Assembly (NCBI GenBank): GCA_039028495.1
Contig: JBCCHY010000008.1
Location: 1 to 33,747, forward strand
Direction of reading: 5' to 3'
Source of the DNA: JBCCHY01 sp039028495
GTDB lineage: Bacteria > Patescibacteriota > Saccharimonadia > Saccharimonadales > VXPC01
Length of the DNA: 33,747 nt
Every line of letters begins with the position of its first letter. Within the stretch, counting starts at the first letter, position 1. Below the pieces are notes generated by a model, which saw nothing but the letters and a program-made list of their open reading frames with translations, did no database searches and was not told where the DNA came from. Below are positions 22,599-29,374 of the stretch, piece after piece. The translations under genes were made by a program, and so were the position numbers.

Positions 22599-24059
22599 AT
22601 GTCACGACTTACGCACTTACAGCACTCGCCCCAGAAGCATCAGTCCAGCTCCAGAAGTGATTTTTCTGCTGGCAATGTAGTTAAGGCTACCTTTTCATCA
22701 GATAAAATCCCTTCTGAAACTACTCTGGACACTTCTGGGTCGGTACGGCAAGTGCGTAAGTCGTGTATGTCTAAAATCTATGAGGCACTCCGGGGGGATA
22801 GCGTCTTGATGCTGGTTGCTATGGCGCTCACATTCAGTTTTTATCCTGCTTATAATGTTGAAAATATAGCAGGCCAGGCGCAGCTTACTATTGCCCTCGT
22901 AGCTTACGGCTTACTAGGCCTATGGGCTGTTTTATCTAAGGGTCGGCTATCGCCCTATTTTGTAGTATTGACAGCTTATCTGGCTGGGCTGGCACTGCTG
23001 AGTAGTAATGGTGCTCGGGGTTGGGGCATTGTGGCGACGTGGCTGCCTTTTCTAGCAATTGCTTTGCACGCCAGAGTCTCTAGAACTCGTCTTGAGGATC
23101 TGATAGGTGTCGTTGTCCGTGTATCTTTGGGCTTGTCGCTGCTGGCAGCTGTCCAAGTGCTAGCAGAATCTTTAGGTTATGATGTTGGGCTTGGTAGAAC
23201 ATATGACTCTTCGGTTTTTGGGTTCGCCAGAGCTCGTCTGTTCTTTGAGGAGCCACAGTTTCTGGCCTCGTTCTTGCTCGTAGGTTTGGCTGGGGCAGTA
23301 GTCAGGGCTGATCGCCTGCATATAATAGGTCTGCTTGTTGCTGGAATCGGAGTAACTATGTCCAGAGGGGCTATACTCGCAGCTGCCATAGGACTAGTAG
23401 CCTATGTGTTGATCACAAGAAATATAAAACCGATGATCGCCGCTGGGGCAGGTGCAGTACTTACTTTGATGGTAGTCTCTATGTCTGGTTACATTGGCTC
23501 TAGCTTTAAAGTGCCACCCCACAAGTTTGCAGGGACATATATCAATAACCTCATGGCCAGGCCGGCTCCCAACCCTATAAAAGACATTGTTTATAGGCCA
23601 AACCTGCGTGCCCGTGAGACATCTGCCGGATCGAGAATAAGCTCAGCGCGCGTCGGTATAGAGTTATTCCAAGAGGGATCCCTAACGCAAAAGATTTTTG
23701 GTTACGGACCTGCTGGTTATGACATAGAGGTTCGAGACAAGCAAGGTGCGACTCAGACTGGCGGCGGGTACGTAACTAATAACCTCTACGTTACTATGTT
23801 GGTCGAATATGGGCTGCTTGGGCTGGGTCTGTTCCTACTAAGTATAATCTGGACTCTCAGGGCTCTCTACAGGCGGAGAGGACAGGCCGCTAGTTTCCTT
23901 GCTTTGGCTCTGTGTATGATGCTCATCCAGTATATGTTCTTTAGCTCAGTGGTTAATGCACTACATTTTTGGATTCTTCTGGGGCTTGCAACTGCATATG
24001 TCTCGTCGGGTAAAGCCTACAAGGTTCAGGCGCTACCTAGCAACAAAAAGCATGCATAG
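22599..24059 (+). CDS. O-antigen ligase/polymerase-like membrane protein
   Basis: This 486-residue protein has about 55 polar residues, then ten or more membrane helices. A large external loop between later helices holds GSRISSARVGIELFQEGSLT, then GYGPAGYDI and NNLYVTMLVEYGLLGLGLFL. The loop and the Asn-x-Tyr with a following 'EYG(L)LG' helix are characteristic of the Wzy/WaaL (O-antigen ligase) superfamily, which moves or polymerises lipid-linked glycans on the outer face of the membrane. Which substrate is used cannot be told from sequence. The start is the ATG at 22599, right behind an extended -10 box. Its 3' end overlaps the convergent prmC by 27 bases. With the LCP enzyme upstream it may build a surface polysaccharide. 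Confidence 0.8.
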   Translation: MSRLTHLQHSPQKHQSSSRSDFSAGNVVKATFSSDKIPSETTLDTSGSVRQVRKSCMSKIYEALRGDSVLMLVAMALTFSFYPAYNVENIAGQAQLTIALVAYGLLGLWAVLSKGRLSPYFVVLTAYLAGLALLSSNGARGWGIVATWLPFLAIALHARVSRTRLEDLIGVVVRVSLGLSLLAAVQVLAESLGYDVGLGRTYDSSVFGFARARLFFEEPQFLASFLLVGLAGAVVRADRLHIIGLLVAGIGVTMSRGAILAAAIGLVAYVLITRNIKPMIAAGAGAVLTLMVVSMSGYIGSSFKVPPHKFAGTYINNLMARPAPNPIKDIVYRPNLRARETSAGSRISSARVGIELFQEGSLTQKIFGYGPAGYDIEVRDKQGATQTGGGYVTNNLYVTMLVEYGLLGLGLFLLSIIWTLRALYRRRGQAASFLALALCMMLIQYMFFSSVVNALHFWILLGLATAYVSSGKAYKVQALPSNKKHA

Positions 24060-24890
24060 TCCTTTTGAGCTGTGTAGCTCGTAGCCTCGACTTACGGCAA
24101 TGTCTACCAGTTCGTTCTTCTGTGAGCTCAAACACTCTGTAGCAATTGCTGGTTTGCTGCGAGTTGTAGCCACCTTTTCAAACAATGCCCTGTATGCTGC
24201 CAGACCGTCTGGTAAGTAGATTGCCTTTTCGGGTTCGCACGCGAGCTCTGGATTATTCTGGGTGAGTTCGTTTTGCATACCCTTCGGTACGTAAGGGAGA
24301 TTAGCCAGAACCAGTCCTGCTGGCACTCTCCAGTCACCGAATACATCCATGGGGCAGTATTGGGCCCTTATCTCGTATGATCTAGCATTTCGTTTGGCAA
24401 TACTGAGAGCTGCTTCGTCAATGTCACCGAACCAGAGCCAGGTCCGACTCGCATCTGAGTTATCTTCCGTGGCCCTAGCAGGCGGGCTGGTCAGGTCAAA
24501 GCGTCCTGCCACTTCTAAATAGTAGGTGATGCCTAGTATGCCGCTACCGCACCCTATGTCGAGTACTTCGGATCCAGTTGGCAGGTTTAGCTCAAGCACT
24601 AGATCAATCATGTCCTCTGACTCTGGCCTTGGGATTAGTACGTGTTTATCTGTGAAAAAGCTTCGACCGTAAAACTCCTTTGACCCTAGCAGGTACGCCA
24701 GTGGCTCTCTAGAAGTCCTTCTCTCAACCATTTGCATAACTTTTCGTTCCTGGTCGTCAGTTAGCTCGACATCGCCGGATAGTATGGATGCTTTATTCTT
24801 ACCGCTGACATGCTCAATAATTGCCAGTGCGTCTATGCGGGCTGTTGCTATACCTACTGCGGCTAACTGCTTTTGGATGAGCTCAAGCAT
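24033..24890 (-). CDS. prmC: Release-factor glutamine N5-methyltransferase
   Basis: PrmC methylates the glutamine of the GGQ motif in release factors, using S-adenosylmethionine, and here it sits directly behind prfA. The 285-residue protein has the small N-terminal helical domain (residues 1-75) with RREPLAYLLGSKEFYG-like sequence, the IPRPESE loop, the SAM-binding EVLDIGCGSGILGI (about 108-121) and an acidic GDIDEAAL. The catalytic signature, usually NPPY, is NLPY here (197-200). An insertion of about 20 polar residues (around 130-150) separates the SAM motif from the next strand. The ATG overlaps the TGA of prfA by eight bases, so translation is coupled. The 3' end overlaps the O-antigen ligase-like gene on the other strand. 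Confidence 0.93.
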   Translation of the reverse strand: MLELIQKQLAAVGIATARIDALAIIEHVSGKNKASILSGDVELTDDQERKVMQMVERRTSREPLAYLLGSKEFYGRSFFTDKHVLIPRPESEDMIDLVLELNLPTGSEVLDIGCGSGILGITYYLEVAGRFDLTSPPARATEDNSDASRTWLWFGDIDEAALSIAKRNARSYEIRAQYCPMDVFGDWRVPAGLVLANLPYVPKGMQNELTQNNPELACEPEKAIYLPDGLAAYRALFEKVATTRSKPAIATECLSSQKNELVDIAVSRGYELHSSKGLCMLFVAR

Positions 24891-25938
24891 GCTCGCTACG
24901 CAGTAGCTCGGTTTCGGCCTTGACTAGTTGCTCATGGATATCGCCGATATTGCCATTCATAGCATCACTAATATTGCTACGGGAGTAGCTTATGCGGTGA
25001 TCTGTTATACGGTCTTGGGGGAAGTTGTAGGTGCGGATCTTTTCGCTACGGTCACCAGATCCAATTAGCTTTTTCCGGGCTGCGCTGGATGCTGCGAGTT
25101 GTTCGTCTATCTGCTTTTGGATAAGACGGGCGCGCAGTACGCTCATGGCTTTAGCCTTGTTTTTAATTTGGCTCTTTTCATCCTGACACGTTACAACTAG
25201 CCCAGTAGGCAGGTGTGTTATCCGTACGGCCGAATCAGTGGTATTGACGCTTTGTCCGCCGTTGCCGCTGCTACGATATGTATCAATTTTGAGCTCACTC
25301 ACTGCAATTTCTAGATCTTGCTCTTCGACTTCGGGCATGACAGCAACCGTCGCAGTACTGGTATGCACCCTGCCTTGACTCTCGGTAGCGGGGACTCGTT
25401 GTACTCTATGGACACCGCTTTCGAACTTTAGATTCTTATAGACATCAGTGCCTCTAACAGCGAATACAACTTCTTTGAAACCACCAACTTCACTTGGGCT
25501 CTCACTGAGTAGTTCACACGTTAATCCTGTTTGTTCAGAGTATTTTATGTACATGCGGTATAGCTCTCCGGCAAAGAGGCTGGCTTCGTCCCCACCAGCT
25601 CCAGAGCGAATCTCTATGATGGCGTCATTGCTGTCATTCGGATCACGGGGCAGGAGAGCAGACTCGAGTTGTTCGCTCAGCCTAGCAATACTTGCAGTTA
25701 GATCAGCGGCCTCCTGGGTTGCTAGTTCAGCCATCTCGTCACTGCCTGTAGCTAGCTCATTGGCTTCTTCTAGCTGGGATTCTAGCGCAGACTTCTGATC
25801 AAACCAGCCAATAATTTCGTCCAGTTCTTTTTGTCTCTTGGCCATTTTTGGATACTCAGGGGTACTATAGATTCCGGGATCCGACATTTTTGTCTGGATC
25901 TCCTCTAATTCTTGGCGAAGTTCGTTTAGTTTACTCAT
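24883..25938 (-). CDS. prfA: Peptide chain release factor 1
   Basis: RF1 ends translation at UAA and UAG codons. The 351-residue protein has the coiled N-terminal domain, the RF1 signature RSGAGGDEASLFAGELYRMY, the stop-codon-reading PAT tripeptide (residues 183-185, in RVPATESQGRVH) and the universal GGQ (227-229, in SSGNGGQSVNTTDSAVR), whose glutamine is the target of the next gene's product. Length is close to the usual 360. It ends in TGA, so a UGA-reading RF2 should exist elsewhere. The ATG at 25938 has an extended -10 element (TGA TATAAT) ending 11 bases upstream, giving a leader of only about five bases. It lies between the rpmE terminator and prmC, so it has its own promoter. Confidence 0.96.
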   Translation of the reverse strand: MSKLNELRQELEEIQTKMSDPGIYSTPEYPKMAKRQKELDEIIGWFDQKSALESQLEEANELATGSDEMAELATQEAADLTASIARLSEQLESALLPRDPNDSNDAIIEIRSGAGGDEASLFAGELYRMYIKYSEQTGLTCELLSESPSEVGGFKEVVFAVRGTDVYKNLKFESGVHRVQRVPATESQGRVHTSTATVAVMPEVEEQDLEIAVSELKIDTYRSSGNGGQSVNTTDSAVRITHLPTGLVVTCQDEKSQIKNKAKAMSVLRARLIQKQIDEQLAASSAARKKLIGSGDRSEKIRTYNFPQDRITDHRISYSRSNISDAMNGNIGDIHEQLVKAETELLRSEHA

Positions 25939-25949
25939 GGTGTGTATGG

Positions 25950-25958
25950 ATTATATCA
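25950..25958 (-). promoter_or_regulatory. Extended -10 promoter of prfA
   Basis: On the minus strand TGA followed by TATAAT, a consensus extended -10, ends 11 bases before the ATG of prfA. The predicted leader is about five bases. The box sits just downstream of the rpmE terminator hairpin. Confidence 0.6.
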
Positions 25959-25971
25959 AGTCCAGGATATT

Positions 25972-26006
25972 AAAACCCCGCCTGCAGAAGTCTGCATAGG
26001 GCGGGG
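25972..26006 (-). terminator. Intrinsic terminator of rpmE
   Basis: Read on the minus strand, CCCCGCC and its complement GGCGGGG enclose a second short pairing (TGCAGA with TCTGCA), followed by TTTTAAT. It begins 14 bases after the rpmE stop. A strong GC stem plus U tract in the right direction makes this the clearest terminator in the window. Confidence 0.85.
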
Positions 26007-26019
26007 CAACTATAGGTAG

Positions 26020-26382
26020 CTACTGTTTAGATCTGGACTGTTTTAGACCAGAGATCTTTTGTACTTCTGGCTGCTTTTTATCGTCAGGTTTCTCTCTTTT
26101 TGGAGTTTTCTCTTTGAGGGCTGCCTTGGCTTTTTCTGCAGCTTCGCGGCGAGCTTTGAATTTGTCTACACGCCCTTCGACATCAACAAGTTTTTCTTGA
26201 CCGGTGTAGAATGGGTGACTAGCACTCGTAATATGTACTTTTATCAGAGGGTATTCGTTGCCGTCTTCCCACTTGGTTGATTCGTCGGAAGTAGCAGTGC
26301 TCTTCGTCAAAAAACGAGTTCCGTTGTTTAGGTCCTCAAAGACGACAAGCTGGTAGTTATCTGGGTGTATATCAGTTTTCAT
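26020..26382 (-). CDS. rpmE2: 50S ribosomal protein L31, type B
   Basis: The first 75 residues match the zinc-free type B form of L31: MKTDIHPDNYQLVVFED, then FLTKSTATSDES and SASHPFYTGQEKLVDVEGRVDKF. The CxxC zinc ligands of type A are absent. A lysine-rich tail of about 45 residues (residues 75-120, many K and E) extends beyond the usual 80-90 residues and may be a disordered RNA-binding tail. L31 bridges the two ribosomal subunits near the central protuberance. It is followed by a strong terminator, so prfA downstream is transcribed separately. A TTGGCC and TAGGCT pair 16 bases apart, ending eight bases before the ATG, may be its promoter. Confidence 0.93.
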   Translation of the reverse strand: MKTDIHPDNYQLVVFEDLNNGTRFLTKSTATSDESTKWEDGNEYPLIKVHITSASHPFYTGQEKLVDVEGRVDKFKARREAAEKAKAALKEKTPKREKPDDKKQPEVQKISGLKQSRSKQ

Positions 26383-26407
26383 AATTTAAAAGCCTAGCTA
26401 CATTACC

Positions 26408-26421
26408 AGATTGGCCAATCT
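26408..26421. promoter_or_regulatory. Perfect 14-bp palindrome between divergent rpmE and rpsB
   Basis: AGATTGG is followed directly by its reverse complement CCAATCT. It lies 26 bases upstream of the rpmE start, overlapping a possible -35 box (TTGGCC on the minus strand). It could be a regulator site, but the function is unknown. Confidence 0.4.
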
Positions 26422-26496
26422 ATTGCAACTACTGATAAGGAGTGCTATTATTGCCCGAGCTAAATAGTCGTATTTAGGTGTAAATATAACGAAACA

Positions 26497-26544
26497 GCCT
26501 GAGAGCAAGCCACTTCCTCTCCGTCTCAAGGAGTCATCTCAGGC
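26497..26544 (+). promoter_or_regulatory. Structured 5' leader of rpsB
   Basis: GCCTGAGA (26497-26504) pairs perfectly with TCTCAGGC (26537-26544). Inside, ACTTCCT (26512-26518) pairs with AGGAGT (26529-26534) with one bulged T. The structure ends seven bases before the AAAGGAG ribosome site (26551-26557). In Escherichia coli and other bacteria S2 represses its own operon through a leader RNA, so this may serve the same purpose here; that is inference. Confidence 0.5.
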
Positions 26545-26564
26545 AAAGATAAAGGAGTACACAG

Positions 26565-27293
26565 ATGGCAAAGATAGATATTGATATTAAGGCACTGCTT
26601 GAGGCAGGAGTTCACTTCGGCCATACAACTAGTAGGTGGCATCCAAAGATGGCCCCCTATATACACAGCAAAAGGGGTAAAGGTCATATAATCGACCTAA
26701 CCGCTACAGTAACCGCACTGGAAGAAGCTCTACCGGTAATCACTAGGATTGCTTCAGAAGGCAAAAAAGTACTGTTTGTCTGCACTAAAAGACAATCAAA
26801 AGACATGGTCAGAAAAGCTGCTGAGAGTGTCGACATGCCATATGTTGTCGAGCGCTGGATGGGCGGTATGCTCACCAACCAAAAGACAATTGGTGTTCAG
26901 ATCAAAAAGCTCAAAGACCTAGAAGCCAAAATGGCATCTGGCGAACTAGCCAATAAGTACAACAAGCTAGAAGTCCAGAGATTCCAAGAACAGATTGATA
27001 GTATGAATCATGTCTACATAGGGATCAAAGATATGGACAAGCTTCCGGGACTTGTCTTTGTTACGGATATGATCACGGATGCTATCGCTATTGCCGAAGC
27101 TAACAAGCTAGGTATCCCCGTCGTAGCAATAGCTGACACTAATGTAGACCCACGCAATGTGACCTACCCGGTCCCAGGTAATGACGACGCACTAAAGTCG
27201 GTTCAGATACTCACTGACTATGTAAGCAAAGCAGTCGCGGCCGGCAAAGCGGGTGCAAAAACAAATGAAAAATCAACAGAGAAGGGTGAGTAG
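26565..27293 (+). CDS. rpsB: 30S ribosomal protein S2
   Basis: S2 is a component of the small ribosomal subunit. The 242-residue protein starts with the family pattern LLEAGVHFGHTTSRWHPKMAPYI and contains ERWMGGMLTN, PGLVFVTDMITDAIAIAEA and the late VVAIADTNVDPRNVTYPVPGND. A strong AAAGGAG lies seven bases before the ATG, the best Shine-Dalgarno site in the window. An upstream hairpin may allow feedback control. The stop is one base before the ATG of tsf, the standard rpsB-tsf operon. The C-terminal tail is short and lysine-rich. Confidence 0.97.
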   Translation: MAKIDIDIKALLEAGVHFGHTTSRWHPKMAPYIHSKRGKGHIIDLTATVTALEEALPVITRIASEGKKVLFVCTKRQSKDMVRKAAESVDMPYVVERWMGGMLTNQKTIGVQIKKLKDLEAKMASGELANKYNKLEVQRFQEQIDSMNHVYIGIKDMDKLPGLVFVTDMITDAIAIAEANKLGIPVVAIADTNVDPRNVTYPVPGNDDALKSVQILTDYVSKAVAAGKAGAKTNEKSTEKGE

Positions 27294-27294
27294 T

Positions 27295-27894
27295 ATGAAA
27301 ATAGATATAGCAGAGGTCAAAAGACTACGAGAACTAACAGGTGTCGGAATCACTGACGCGAAAAAAGCTCTAGAAGAGGCCAAAGGTGACTTTGACAAAG
27401 CGCTCGAAGAGATGCGAGTCAAAGGCCTGGCAAAAGCTGATAAGCGCGGTGAGCGCGAGGCCAGAGCTGGTATAGTCGATTCGTATATACATGGTGAGCG
27501 AATTGGTGTGCTCGTAGAAATAAACTGTGAAACAGACTTTGTTGCTCGTAACGAAGAGTTCACAAGTTTCGTTCACGACATAGCAATGCATATAGCAGCC
27601 AGCAACCCTGTCTGTGTCTCAGCTGAAGACGCTCCAGAAGAGCTCGTGGCCAAAGAAAAAGAATTGGTCATGGCCGAACTCAAAGAGAGTGGCAAGCCAG
27701 ATGACATGCTAGAGAAAATCGCCGAGGGCAAGATGAACAAATTTATGGATCAGATCTGTCTACTCAACCAACCGTTCATCAAGAACCCAGACCAAACAGT
27801 CGGTGACTACCTCAAAGAGCGTATTGCCAAACTTGGCGAGAATATCGTCATCAGGCGCTTCAGTCGAATTGAGCTTGGCGGCACTAGCGATTAA
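27295..27894 (+). CDS. tsf: Elongation factor Ts
   Basis: EF-Ts exchanges GDP for GTP on EF-Tu. From the ATG at 27295 it is 199 residues, the short form with a single dimerisation subdomain seen in Thermus and many CPR bacteria; the Escherichia coli form is about 283. The N-terminal UBA-like part (VKRLRELTGVGITDAKKALEEA) is followed by KGLAKADKRGEREAR and the signature VEINCETDFVARNEEF. The C-terminal QPFIKNPDQTVGDYL is typical of the family end. The frame stays open upstream inside rpsB, but GAAGGGTGAG just before 27295 and the family N-terminus fix the start. It is followed 15 bases later by frr, without the pyrH gene that often lies between. Confidence 0.96.
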   Translation: MKIDIAEVKRLRELTGVGITDAKKALEEAKGDFDKALEEMRVKGLAKADKRGEREARAGIVDSYIHGERIGVLVEINCETDFVARNEEFTSFVHDIAMHIAASNPVCVSAEDAPEELVAKEKELVMAELKESGKPDDMLEKIAEGKMNKFMDQICLLNQPFIKNPDQTVGDYLKERIAKLGENIVIRRFSRIELGGTSD

Positions 27895-27896
27895 GC

Positions 27897-27902
27897 TATA
27901 AT
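27897..27902 (+). promoter_or_regulatory. -10 box of frr, predicted leaderless
   Basis: A perfect TATAAT begins three bases after the tsf stop codon and ends seven bases before the frr ATG. A TTGGCG (27875-27880) at 16-bp spacing could be its -35 box. frr may therefore have its own leaderless transcript in addition to read-through from rpsB-tsf. Confidence 0.6.
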
Positions 27903-27909
27903 AGACTCT

Positions 27910-28461
27910 ATGGAAAGTTCAACAATCTTGGCTAAATTTCAGGCGGACCTGTCTCAGGCTAAAGAGCACTTTGTGTCTGAGACCAACAAGCTCCGTACTG
28001 GTCGTGCGCATCCGAGTATGCTCGATGGTGTTATGGTAGAGGCATACGAGACAATGATGCCCTTAAACCAGGTTGCCAGCATATCGATTCCTGAGAACAC
28101 TACTATCCAGGTCAGCCCATTTGACGCAAATAACATCGAGGCTATTACGGCTGCGATTGCCAAAGACGAGCAGCTAGGCTTTAACCCCGTTGACGACGGC
28201 AGGGTAGTCCGCGTGCCAGTACCTGCTCTCACGACTGAACGCAGGCAGCAGATAGTTAAAACACTCGGTGAGAAGAAAGAAGAAGCATTCATCAGCATGA
28301 GAAATGCTCGCCACGATTGCTTAAAAGCCCTCAAAGAATCCGATGCAAATCAAGACGAAGTTAAACGGGCCGAATCTCAAGTAGAAGACTTAATGACACA
28401 GACCAAAACAGCTATCGAATCTCTAGCTAAAGAAAAAGAATCAGAAATTCTAACTGTTTAA
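27910..28461 (+). CDS. frr: Ribosome recycling factor
   Basis: RRF splits the ribosome after termination, together with EF-G. The 183-residue length is normal. Family features are the N-terminal helix, LRTGRAHPSMLDGVMVEAY (the conserved TGRA region), QVASISIPENTTIQVSPFD and the central VVRVPVPALTTERRQQIVK, with long charged helices at the C-terminus that form the three-helix bundle. It follows tsf and precedes uppS, a common bacterial order. A TATAAT box seven bases before the ATG suggests an internal promoter. Confidence 0.96.
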   Translation: MESSTILAKFQADLSQAKEHFVSETNKLRTGRAHPSMLDGVMVEAYETMMPLNQVASISIPENTTIQVSPFDANNIEAITAAIAKDEQLGFNPVDDGRVVRVPVPALTTERRQQIVKTLGEKKEEAFISMRNARHDCLKALKESDANQDEVKRAESQVEDLMTQTKTAIESLAKEKESEILTV

Positions 28462-28467
28462 AGGTCG

Positions 28468-29178
28468 TTGTTGAGCGTGTCAAAAGATACAAACACTCCT
28501 AATCATGTCGGCATAGTACTTGATGGTAATAGACGCTGGGCTAAAGAGCAGGGGCTGCCAACATTTGAGGGCCATAGAGCTGGCGCAGAGGCAATAGAGC
28601 CCGTACTGCAGGCCGCATATGACGAAGGGGTAGAATACATCACCCTATTTGTGTTCTCTACAGAGAATTGGTCGAGAACTCAGGACGAAGTTGGCTACTT
28701 GATGAAACTTTTTCTCGGCTACTTTAAAAAAGAATCCAAGCGGCTGATGGATGAGGGCATACGCGTAAAATTTGCCGGACGCAGAGATGATAGAGTCGAT
28801 CCAAAGATCATTAGTGCAATCGAAGAGCTGGAGAAAGACTCTGCAGATAATACAAATGGCACAGTAGTATTCTGCTTTAACTACGGCGGCCGAGCCGAGA
28901 TTGTCGATGCCGTGAAGCAACTGGCTGACAGTGGCGTTAGCCCCAGTGATGTAGACGAAGACATGCTGTCTGACAACATGTACCACCCTGATGTTCCGCC
29001 AATAGATTTAATGATTCGTACTAGTGGTGAGCAGAGAATCAGTGGTTTTAGTTTATGGCGATCTGCGTATGCAGAGTTTTTGTTTGTAGATAAGTATTGG
29101 CCAGATTTCACTGCAGATGACATGACTGCTGCACTCAAAGAGTACTCAATGCGTAGCCGTCGTTTCGGTGGAAACTAG
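28468..29178 (+). CDS. uppS: Isoprenyl transferase (undecaprenyl diphosphate synthase)
   Basis: This cis-prenyltransferase adds isopentenyl units to farnesyl diphosphate to make the C55 lipid carrier for peptidoglycan and surface glycans, so it supplies the LCP and O-antigen ligase-like enzymes encoded upstream. Family motifs are HVGIVLDGNRRWA with the catalytic aspartate, GHRAGAEA, LFVFSTENWSR, FCFNYGGRAEI, DLMIRTSGEQRISGF and YAEFLFVDKYWPDF. Length (about 236) is usual. The exact start is uncertain: TTG at 28468, TTG at 28471 (six bases after AAAGG) and GTG at 28477 are all possible. It is tightly linked to frr. A gap of almost 200 bases follows before rseP. Confidence 0.95.
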   Translation: MLSVSKDTNTPNHVGIVLDGNRRWAKEQGLPTFEGHRAGAEAIEPVLQAAYDEGVEYITLFVFSTENWSRTQDEVGYLMKLFLGYFKKESKRLMDEGIRVKFAGRRDDRVDPKIISAIEELEKDSADNTNGTVVFCFNYGGRAEIVDAVKQLADSGVSPSDVDEDMLSDNMYHPDVPPIDLMIRTSGEQRISGFSLWRSAYAEFLFVDKYWPDFTADDMTAALKEYSMRSRRFGGN

Positions 29179-29361
29179 AGTTATATAGCCAAACGAAAGC
29201 AAAATAAGCACTCCTGAACTCACCCAACCAGTCAAAAGCAACCTTTCCTCGCTCGATGTATCTTATAGATATATCTCATTCGGATAAGCTTGCTTTTGTT
29301 CTGACCGGGTTGAGACTCAGAATTTACCTATTTTGTTTTTCTTTGGCTATAGTGAATCCTG

Positions 29362-29367
29362 TAGAAT
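29362..29367 (+). promoter_or_regulatory. -10 box of the rseP-like gene, predicted leaderless
   Basis: TAGAAT ends seven bases before the ATG at 29375, the same spacing as at parA and frr. It supports the ATG at 29375 over an in-frame TTG at 29333, which would add 14 poorly fitting residues. Confidence 0.55.
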
Positions 29368-29374
29368 AGTGTTC

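Noticed and set aside
25448..25798. Plus-strand open frame opposite prfA
   Set aside because: It lies entirely within the well-supported prfA gene and shows serine- and alanine-rich antisense composition.
29179..29374. tRNA or small RNA gene in the spacer before rseP
   Set aside because: I could not fold a cloverleaf or find a T-loop consensus; only AT-rich sequence and the rseP promoter are visible.
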